Source: Candidatus Nitrotoga sp. CP45 (lineage in GTDB: Bacteria; Bacteroidota; Bacteroidia; Flavobacteriales; Flavobacteriaceae). Taken from it: 8,470 nucleotides of DNA. The notes beneath the pieces are model-generated. The model was not told the origin of the DNA, did not search any database, and saw nothing but the letters and a program-made list of their open reading frames with translations. Below are positions 1 to 5,641 of this stretch, in pieces. How positions within the stretch are numbered: the first letter of the stretch is position 1; each line of letters begins with the position of its first letter. The stretch spans positions 1 through 8,470 of the forward strand of contig CALQCV020000072.1 of NCBI GenBank assembly GCA_943329165.2, in the 5' to 3' direction. A program made the translations under genes and the position numbers.

Positions 1-857
1 ACCAATTCTCCTTTGTCAAACACATTGACAAAATAAGTTCCTTTTGCAAAATCTTTTCCTGGTACATTTTCTGAAACTTCAACCGTTTTGTTTTCATATT
101 TTACTGTTGTAGTAAAACTATAGGTTAATGAGGTTTCCCCAAACGAAATAGTTGCTTTATCTCCCAAAACATTGTTTTTAGAATCAATTACCTGAACATA
201 ATAGGTTTTATCTCCAAATTTTGCAATTTTGTTTTCTGCAATAGTAAAATTAATTTTAAGCATATCCGTTCTGCTTGCTTTGTCAGTAGCTATTTGTTTT
301 CCTGAACTTCTAACCTTATAAGAAGCAGTTTTTAAATTCGTAACCGTAAGTTTAGAACCTAATTCAACCGTTTTGGCTAGTTCTTCATTTTGACCCACTA
401 AAACTTGATTGTATTTTTTGTTGTCTTCTAAAACTACATTTGTACTGTCTATTTTTGTCGTTAAGGTTTGATTTTGTTTTTTCAATACGTCAACTTCCTG
501 CATTAAATTCTGCATTTTTTGCTCTAATGCTTTATACTGAGTTCTATATTTCTGTAATGAAGCGTTGTCGCCTTTTGATGCTTTTAAATCTGTCATTAGT
601 TTTACAACTTTATCTCTTTCAGCAATTAACTCATCGGACATTGACGTATTTTCGGCAATTGCAGCATCGTAAGTTGTCTTTAAATCTGCCAAATCTTTCA
701 ACACAGATTCTTTTTCAGATTTTACAGTGGTAACTGTAGTTTGTAATGTCTTTGCGTCAGACGTTAGTTTAAAAATGTAAATTAAACTACCTATTAATAG
801 AATAGCTAATACTACAATAATAGCTTTTAGTTTTGAATTATTGTTTTGATTTTCCAT
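1..857 (-). CDS. Membrane-anchored coiled-coil protein of unknown function (3' end cut off)
   Basis: I read this from the reverse strand. An open frame starts at ATG 857-855 and runs 285 complete codons without a stop to the left edge, so the C-terminus is missing. Residues 1-10 are short and Asn-rich, and 11-29 form one hydrophobic membrane segment (KAIIVVLAILLIG...). Residues about 34-165 are Lys/Glu/Gln/Leu-rich and look like a long coiled coil. From about 170 on, the alternating hydrophobic pattern suggests a beta-rich domain, including KTYYVQVID and GTYFVNVFD. The likely topology is an inner-membrane anchor with the coiled coil and C-terminal domain in the periplasm. I do not recognise a named family; similar flavobacterial proteins are usually called hypothetical. 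The start is preceded by a run of nine A on the coding strand and no Shine-Dalgarno. It is divergent from the hutG-like gene. The gene is secure; its function is unknown. Confidence 0.85.
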   Translation of the reverse strand, partial: MENQNNNSKLKAIIVVLAILLIGSLIYIFKLTSDAKTLQTTVTTVKSEKESVLKDLADLKTTYDAAIAENTSMSDELIAERDKVVKLMTDLKASKGDNASLQKYRTQYKALEQKMQNLMQEVDVLKKQNQTLTTKIDSTNVVLEDNKKYNQVLVGQNEELAKTVELGSKLTVTNLKTASYKVRSSGKQIATDKASRTDMLKINFTIAENKIAKFGDKTYYVQVIDSKNNVLGDKATISFGETSLTYSFTTTVKYENKTVEVSENVPGKDFAKGTYFVNVFDKGEL

Positions 858-885
858 GGCATTTTTTTTTATTATTATTAAATAA

Positions 886-902
886 TACTATTGTAAATAG
901 TA
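886..902. repeat. Perfect 7-bp inverted repeat, possible operator
   Basis: TACTATT (886-892), spacer GTA (893-895) and AATAGTA (896-902) form a perfect inverted repeat. It lies between two divergent start codons, 29 bases from the left gene's start and 48 bases from the right gene's start. This size and placement suit a dimeric regulator, but the sequence is only A/T-rich and chance is possible. No regulator gene is adjacent. Confidence 0.4.
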
Positions 903-925
903 ACGTAAGGTAAGCATTTTTATTA

Positions 926-933
926 TATTTTTG
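926..933 (+). promoter_or_regulatory. Probable -7 promoter element of the hutG-like gene
   Basis: TATTTTTG fits the Bacteroidetes -7 consensus TAnnTTTG. It would place the transcript start near 939-941, leaving a leader of about 10 bases before ATG 951. I see no good -33 TTTG at the usual distance, and the surroundings are T-rich, so a chance match is possible. Confidence 0.45.
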
Positions 934-950
934 GTGAAATATTTTTTCAA

Positions 951-1988
951 ATGGAGAATATAATTCCGTTTTCAATTACTGATTTAGCAAAAGTTACTAA
1001 TCATCGAAGTGGTGAAGTAAAATTTGGCGAAAAAATGCTAACCATTCCCAAAGGCGAAAATTGTCAGGACTATTTAAAAAACTGCGAAGCAAAATATGTA
1101 CTGCTCGGAATTCCAGAGGATGTCGGTGTTCGTGCAAATTTTGGTCGCCCCGGTGCTTACTCTGCTTGGGAAAGTGCTATTGCCAGCATTGCCAATATTC
1201 AGCACAATCGTTTTTGTAAAGGAAGTCAAATAGTAGTTTTAGGTGCGTTGGATGTTACTAAAGAAATGGAAGCCGCGAAAGACTTGGATTTTAATAAGAC
1301 GGCTGACCGAATAAAATTAAGTTCTCTCGTTGATAAAATTGATAAAGAAGTTGTACATATTATCAGTTGCATTATAAAATGCGGAAAAACTCCTATCATT
1401 ATTGGTGGCGGACATAACAATGCTTACGGAAATATAAAAGGAACAGCACTTGGATTAGGAAAACCGATAAACGCCATAAATTTTGATGCGCATTCTGATT
1501 TTAGAATTCTAGAGGGTAGACATAGCGGTAACGGATTTTCGTATGCGTACGAAGAAGGTTTTCTAAAGAAATATTTCATCTTTGGATTACACGAAAATTA
1601 CACCTCGAAAAATGTACTCGACAATTTAAAGAAAATTGAGGAGCGAGTTACTTACAATACTTACGACGAGATTAAGGTTCGTAAAGAAAAACAATTCCTG
1701 CAGGAACTCATAAAAGCGTCTGATTTTATTAAAACAGATTCTTATGGAATAGAAATCGATTTAGATGCTTTGCCTAATATTGCCAGCAGTGCGATGACTA
1801 TGAGTGGCTTTTCGGTTGAAGAATTACGCCAGTTTGTATACTTTTTTGGAAACCATAGAAATGCCGCTTATCTTCATATTTGCGAAGGCGCACCCGATTT
1901 AGGAGAAGAAAAAAACAATCACCTGATTGGAAAACTAATTGGGTATTTGGTGACTGATTTTATTAAGTCGAGAAAGGAATTGATTTAG
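951..1988 (+). CDS. hutG: Arginase/ureohydrolase-family enzyme, probable formimidoylglutamase
   Basis: A 345-residue cytosolic member of the arginase superfamily. These binuclear-manganese hydrolases cleave guanidino or formimino groups. All six expected metal ligands are visible: His155 in GGGH (152-155), Asp179, His181 and Asp183 in DAHSD, and Asp270 and Asp272 in EIDLDALP. RHSGNGFS (190-197) and EGAP (312-315) match the usual substrate-loop and C-terminal Glu positions. DLDALP followed by MSGFS is closer to my recollection of formimidoylglutamases than to the arginase DxDxxDP form. The inferred reaction is N-formimidoyl-L-glutamate plus water to glutamate plus formamide, the last step of one histidine-degradation route. 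No other hut genes are in the window, so the substrate is not confirmed by context, and another ureohydrolase specificity remains possible. The residue after the motif-1 His is Asn, where Asp or Glu is usual. The start follows a short A/T-rich leader. Confidence 0.8.
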   Translation: MENIIPFSITDLAKVTNHRSGEVKFGEKMLTIPKGENCQDYLKNCEAKYVLLGIPEDVGVRANFGRPGAYSAWESAIASIANIQHNRFCKGSQIVVLGALDVTKEMEAAKDLDFNKTADRIKLSSLVDKIDKEVVHIISCIIKCGKTPIIIGGGHNNAYGNIKGTALGLGKPINAINFDAHSDFRILEGRHSGNGFSYAYEEGFLKKYFIFGLHENYTSKNVLDNLKKIEERVTYNTYDEIKVRKEKQFLQELIKASDFIKTDSYGIEIDLDALPNIASSAMTMSGFSVEELRQFVYFFGNHRNAAYLHICEGAPDLGEEKNNHLIGKLIGYLVTDFIKSRKELI

Positions 1989-2062
1989 GATTAAGGAATT
2001 AGGAATTAGGATTTCTCAGTCTGATTTTACATTAATTCCTGAATCCCAATTCCTAATTCCTA
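1986..2062. repeat. Inverted arrays of the heptamer TAGGAAT, possible hairpin
   Basis: Positions 1986-2013 are four tandem 7-base units: TAGGATT, AAGGAAT, TAGGAAT, TAGGATT. Positions 2035-2062 carry four units of the same kind on the opposite strand: TAGGAAT, TAGGAAT, TGGGATT, CAGGAAT. The best fold pairs 1993-2013 with 2042-2062, matching 19 of 21 bases. The first unit contains the TAG stop of the hutG-like gene, and the last ends 7 bases before the helicase -7 element. A hairpin here could end or insulate the upstream transcript, but no T-tract follows, so it is not a standard terminator. A dispersed intergenic repeat is the alternative. Confidence 0.75.
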
Positions 2063-2068
2063 ATTACA

Positions 2069-2076
2069 TATATTTG
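2069..2076 (+). promoter_or_regulatory. Probable -7 promoter element of the DEAD-box helicase gene
   Basis: TATATTTG is an exact match to the Bacteroidetes TAnnTTTG element. It predicts a transcript start near 2082 and a leader of about 27 bases to ATG 2109. The expected -33 position falls inside the heptamer repeat arm and has no TTTG. The leader has no Shine-Dalgarno. Confidence 0.6.
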
Positions 2077-2108
2077 CAGTGGTTTACAATTAATCGTGAT
2101 CCCATTTT

Positions 2109-3365
2109 ATGTTATTCGAAGATTTATCATTATCTAAAAGTATTCAAAGAGCAGTCTTTGAAGAAGGATACACCAGCCCAACTCCTATTCAGGAAAAAGC
2201 AATTCCATTTATTTTAGCAGGGAAAGATTTAGTAGGCTGCGCTCAAACTGGTACGGGAAAAACAGCAGCTTTTGCTATCCCAATTATACACAACCTTCAC
2301 AGGATGATCGGTTCGTCAAAAAAAACTAAAGAAATTCGTTGTTTGGTAGTGACTCCAACCCGCGAATTAGCTGTTCAGATTGGCGAAAGCTTTGACACGT
2401 ATGGAAAGTATACCAACATAAGACAACTAACCATTTTTGGTGGCGTATCTCAAGTGCCGCAAGTGGATCAATTAAAAAAAGGTGTTGACATCTTAATTGC
2501 TACACCGGGAAGATTATTGGATTTACACAAACAAGGCTTTATCGATTTTGACCAATTACATTATTTGGTTTTAGACGAATCGGATTTGATGCTCGACATG
2601 GGTTTTATTAACGATGTTAGAAAAATTGTAAAATTGGTTCCTAATAACAGACAAACTTTACTATTTTCGGCAACGATGCCAATGGCAATTCGAGAATTAG
2701 CCGATACTTTTTTAAACAATCCAGAGTATGTTTCGGTAACACCGGTTTCATCAACTGCAGAAATTATTGAACAGCAAATCTATTTTGTTGGAAAAGAAGA
2801 CAAACGTGGTTTATTGTATCATTTGATACGTAATGAAAACTTGAGCAATGTGCTGGTTTTTGTTCGAACCAAACACGGAGCAGACAATGTTGTTAAAGCA
2901 TTAAAAAAGCACGGTGTTGATGCCGAAGCGATTCACGGCGACAAATCACAAACCGCAAGACAACGCGTTTTAGACCATTTCAAAAATAAGGAAATCTCTG
3001 TTTTAGTGGCAACTGATATTGCTGCGCGTGGGATTGATATTGAAAGTTTACCGTATGTAATTAATTTTGATTTGCCGAATATTCCCGAAACTTACGTACA
3101 CCGAATTGGTAGAACAGGTCGAGCCGGAAATGACGGAATATCGATATCCTTTTGCAGTCAAGACGAGGAACCGTATTGGAAAGACATTCAAAAATTGATT
3201 AAAGTCAATGTAAAAATCATGAAAGACCATCCATTTCCTTGGAAAGATGCAGAACCAAATCCGGATGCTAAACCCGATTTAAGAAACAAAAAGAAACCCG
3301 AAGGAAAAGAAAACAATTCGAGAAAATCGGAAGCTTCTAAGAAGAATAAAAAACGCTGGTACTAA
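2109..3365 (+). CDS. RhlE-like DEAD-box ATP-dependent RNA helicase
   Basis: A 418-residue cytosolic helicase that unwinds short RNA duplexes using ATP. RhlE relatives act in RNA turnover, ribosome assembly and cold adaptation. The full motif set is present in order: Q motif (PTPIQ), motif I AQTGTGKT, Ia PTRELA, a GG element, Ib TPGR, motif II DESD, motif III SAT, motif IV region FVRTKHGADNV, motif V VATDIAARGIDI, and motif VI HRIGRTGRAG. The tail after about residue 375 is Lys/Arg/Asn-rich and low in complexity, as expected for a nonspecific RNA-binding extension, and ends KKRWY. Motif II reads DESD instead of DEAD; the two acidic residues that handle Mg-ATP are kept, so activity is expected. 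The start is well placed behind an exact -7 element. The 3' end overlaps the convergent kinase gene by 4 bp. The family is secure; assignment to RhlE specifically is from overall resemblance. Confidence 0.95.
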   Translation: MLFEDLSLSKSIQRAVFEEGYTSPTPIQEKAIPFILAGKDLVGCAQTGTGKTAAFAIPIIHNLHRMIGSSKKTKEIRCLVVTPTRELAVQIGESFDTYGKYTNIRQLTIFGGVSQVPQVDQLKKGVDILIATPGRLLDLHKQGFIDFDQLHYLVLDESDLMLDMGFINDVRKIVKLVPNNRQTLLFSATMPMAIRELADTFLNNPEYVSVTPVSSTAEIIEQQIYFVGKEDKRGLLYHLIRNENLSNVLVFVRTKHGADNVVKALKKHGVDAEAIHGDKSQTARQRVLDHFKNKEISVLVATDIAARGIDIESLPYVINFDLPNIPETYVHRIGRTGRAGNDGISISFCSQDEEPYWKDIQKLIKVNVKIMKDHPFPWKDAEPNPDAKPDLRNKKKPEGKENNSRKSEASKKNKKRWY

Positions 3366-3382
3366 CCGGCGTTTCCTTTTTT
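3348..3382. terminator. Bidirectional intrinsic terminator spanning two overlapping stop codons
   Basis: Arms 3351-3360 (AAACGCTGGT) and 3365-3374 (ACCGGCGTTT) form a 10-bp stem around a 4-base loop (3361-3364). On the plus strand all ten pairs form if one U-G wobble is allowed, and six T follow at 3377-3382 after CC. On the minus strand the stem has one C-A mismatch and the transcript continues into six T, complementary to the A run 3348-3353. It should therefore end both the helicase and the kinase messages. The two stop codons (TAA 3363-3365 plus, TAG 3364-3362 minus) lie in the loop, with one base of the TAA in the stem. The arms encode the last residues of both proteins. Confidence 0.75.
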
Positions 3383-5563
3383 AATTTGATTGTGAATGAC
3401 CTGAAACAACTTTGCTGGTTCAAAAGGCTTTACCATGATATCATTCATTCCTGCAGAAATAGCTTGTTCCACCACTTCTTGTTTATCAAAAGCAGTTAAA
3501 GCAATAACGGGAATGGTAATTCCTTTTTCTCTAATTTTTCGTGTTGTATCAAAACCATTGATTAATGGCATGTTAATATCCATTAATATTATATCAAACG
3601 ATTCTCGCTCTAGCGCCACCAAAGCAGCATAACCATCATCAACAATGGTACAACTCATATTGCTGCCCTGAATAATTTTTTTGGTTACAATCTGATTAAT
3701 TTTATTGTCTTCGACTATCAAGATATTATATAAATGGCTGGCCGATAAATCAACTTCGATGTTATTTATAATTTCTTTTGATTTGTCTTCATCAAATGGA
3801 AATCCGATGGTTAATGAAAAAGTAGTTCCAACATTTACTTCACTTTCTAAATGCACTTCGCTGTTAAATAATTTTACCAAACTCGTAACTATAGACAATC
3901 CCAAACCTGTGCCTTGATAATCCTCTTCTTTTCGCTCTATCTGTACAAATTTATCGAAGACTTTTCCTTGGTCTTCTTTAGCAATTCCGATTCCAGTATC
4001 TTTTACTTTGAATTCAATAAAATAGATTTTGTCTTCTACTTTTTTCAAGTCTGCCATGACGGCAACTTCACCATTTTTGGTAAATTTCAGAGCATTACTG
4101 ACCAAGTTCATGATGATTTGTGACAACCTAAGTTTATCACCAATTAAGAATTCAGGAATAGCAGTATCAATTTCAACCGTAAGAACGTTGTTGTTTTTAT
4201 CGGCTATATGTTCAACCGAATTTTTTATCAAATTGATTTCATCTGTCAAATTAAAAATCAGACTTTCCAATATGATACGCTTCTCTTCAATTTTATTAAT
4301 TTGAAGAATATCATTTACCAGAGAAAGTAGGTATTTGGCTGAGAACTTTAAGGATTTTAAGTGCGGACTATTGCCTAATTCTTTATGCTCTTCTAAAATG
4401 ATATTAGTAATTCCGATAACACCATACAAAGGCGTTCTTAGTTCATGAGTAATAGTGGAAACAAATTGAGATTTAAGTTGCGATGCTTCCTCTGCTGCTT
4501 CTTTTGCCAAAACAAGTTCCTCATTGGCTTTTTTTAATTCGATATTGGCTTCTTCTCTTAGCTTTATGTTTTTATACAAAGTCAATAATAATAATAACAA
4601 AATTATCAAGATAACTACAAACAGAATAACGACTAATCTTGACTCTGTTATGCTTTTTTGATGTTGCGCATTTACCTGCTCAATTCGCTCTAATTGCATT
4701 TTGTATTCCTCTAACTCAATTTGCACCGCGGCTTTTTGCAAGTAATCAAGTTTGTCTTCTGAATAGACAACCTTACTTAGGGAGTCTAATTTTGTTTTAT
4801 ATGCAAGCGCTTTTTCGGGTTCTTCAAAATGATTGTGATGATTAACCAAGTTTTCATAAACATTAATTAAGTAGGAGTCGTACTGAATCTCCTCGGCTAA
4901 TTTTAGGGCATTAGAGTAATATTGTTCCGCTTCGACCTTTTTATCATGATTTGTTGCATAAATCCCAAGCAGCGAATTCATTCTCATTTTGATTTCCTGA
5001 TCACCATATTTTAGCACATTTTCCTGAATGTCTTTTAAATATAGATTTCCTTCATCAAATTTATCAATTGCAAAGTAAGCACTGACAATATTCATTTTTG
5101 TATTCTTGATCTCGGTACTATCCTTGATTTTTTCGGCGAAGTATAATGCCTTTTTATAATAACTTATTCCTTTAGGAACATCAATTTCGTTGTAATAATA
5201 AACACTACCTAAATTCCCGTAAATCCAATTGTAAAGTTTATCCTTGTTTGTCCTTTTGGCATAGGTAAGTGCTTTTTCATAAAAGCCTATCGCCTTTTTG
5301 GAATCGAAACATTCATTGTAAATAACTCCAATAGTATTGTAGGATTGTGCTACATAAGAATCATCATTTATACCAAAAGAAATAATAAGTGCCTTTTTTG
5401 AAGACTCTAATGCCTTGTCATATTTTGCATCATTAAAATCGGAAACAGCCTGATCTAGCAATCTTTCGATTTCGGCTTTTTCCGTTTTATATTCTTGTGC
5501 CACCAAATTGGTAAAACAGAAAAGTATAAATACAAGTAAACTTATGGATTTGGATTTAATCAT
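3362..5563 (-). CDS. Hybrid sensor histidine kinase with TPR sensor and receiver domain
   Basis: A 733-residue inner-membrane signalling protein. Residues 1-22 are a signal peptide (MIKSKSISLLVFILFCF, then NLVAQ). Residues about 28-265 hold five or six tetratricopeptide repeats, placed in the periplasm. A short coiled coil leads to a membrane helix at 309-329, and a second coiled coil (330-365) leads to the kinase. The dimerisation domain (about 363-428) has the phospho-acceptor His373 in THELRTP. The ATPase domain has Asn490 in NLVSNALKF, the G1 box DTGIGI from 522 and the G2 box GTGLGL from 551. The C-terminal receiver (about 612-728) has acidic Glu618/Asp619, phospho-acceptor Asp662 in MDINMP, Thr690 and Lys712. 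There is no DNA-binding domain, so output must pass to another protein not encoded here. I chose ATG 5563 because an in-frame ATG at 5602 lies upstream of the promoter element and would put 13 polar residues before the signal peptide. The stimulus is unknown. Confidence 0.93.
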   Translation of the reverse strand: MIKSKSISLLVFILFCFTNLVAQEYKTEKAEIERLLDQAVSDFNDAKYDKALESSKKALIISFGINDDSYVAQSYNTIGVIYNECFDSKKAIGFYEKALTYAKRTNKDKLYNWIYGNLGSVYYYNEIDVPKGISYYKKALYFAEKIKDSTEIKNTKMNIVSAYFAIDKFDEGNLYLKDIQENVLKYGDQEIKMRMNSLLGIYATNHDKKVEAEQYYSNALKLAEEIQYDSYLINVYENLVNHHNHFEEPEKALAYKTKLDSLSKVVYSEDKLDYLQKAAVQIELEEYKMQLERIEQVNAQHQKSITESRLVVILFVVILIILLLLLLTLYKNIKLREEANIELKKANEELVLAKEAAEEASQLKSQFVSTITHELRTPLYGVIGITNIILEEHKELGNSPHLKSLKFSAKYLLSLVNDILQINKIEEKRIILESLIFNLTDEINLIKNSVEHIADKNNNVLTVEIDTAIPEFLIGDKLRLSQIIMNLVSNALKFTKNGEVAVMADLKKVEDKIYFIEFKVKDTGIGIAKEDQGKVFDKFVQIERKEEDYQGTGLGLSIVTSLVKLFNSEVHLESEVNVGTTFSLTIGFPFDEDKSKEIINNIEVDLSASHLYNILIVEDNKINQIVTKKIIQGSNMSCTIVDDGYAALVALERESFDIILMDINMPLINGFDTTRKIREKGITIPVIALTAFDKQEVVEQAISAGMNDIMVKPFEPAKLFQVIHNQIKKGNAG

Positions 5564-5580
5564 AGGATTGGTTCGACCCT

Positions 5581-5588
5581 CAAATATA
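5581..5588 (-). promoter_or_regulatory. Probable -7 promoter element of the hybrid kinase gene
   Basis: Read on the minus strand this is TATATTTG, an exact TAnnTTTG match. It predicts a transcript start near 5575, about 12 bases before ATG 5563 and downstream of the alternative ATG at 5602, so it decides the start. The -33 region would fall in the T-tract and stem of the ettA terminator and is not consensus. Confidence 0.65.
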
Positions 5589-5600
5589 AGATTTTTATTC

Positions 5601-5628
5601 AAAAAAAAATCCCGATTGCTCGGGATTT
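5601..5628 (-). terminator. Intrinsic terminator of ettA
   Basis: On the minus strand AAATCCCGA (5628-5620), loop GCAA (5619-5616) and TCGGGATTT (5615-5607) form a perfect 9-bp stem with a GNRA-type tetraloop. The last three T of the stem begin a run of nine T (complement of 5601-5609). It starts 13 bases after the ettA stop codon and is a textbook rho-independent terminator. Confidence 0.92.
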
Positions 5629-5641
5629 ACTTGTTAATAGA

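Noticed and set aside
440..733. Plus-strand 97-codon open frame
   Set aside because: It lies antisense inside the long minus-strand coiled-coil gene; its Leu/Phe-rich composition is the shadow of Lys/Glu-rich codons.
2014..2068. Standard rho-independent terminator for the hutG-like gene
   Set aside because: The heptamer arms can pair, but no T-tract follows and the stem is A/T-rich with a long loop, so I list it as a repeat.
5564..5602. Longer start for the hybrid kinase at ATG 5602
   Set aside because: The -7 element at 5581-5588 lies inside this extension, and it would place polar residues before a standard signal peptide.
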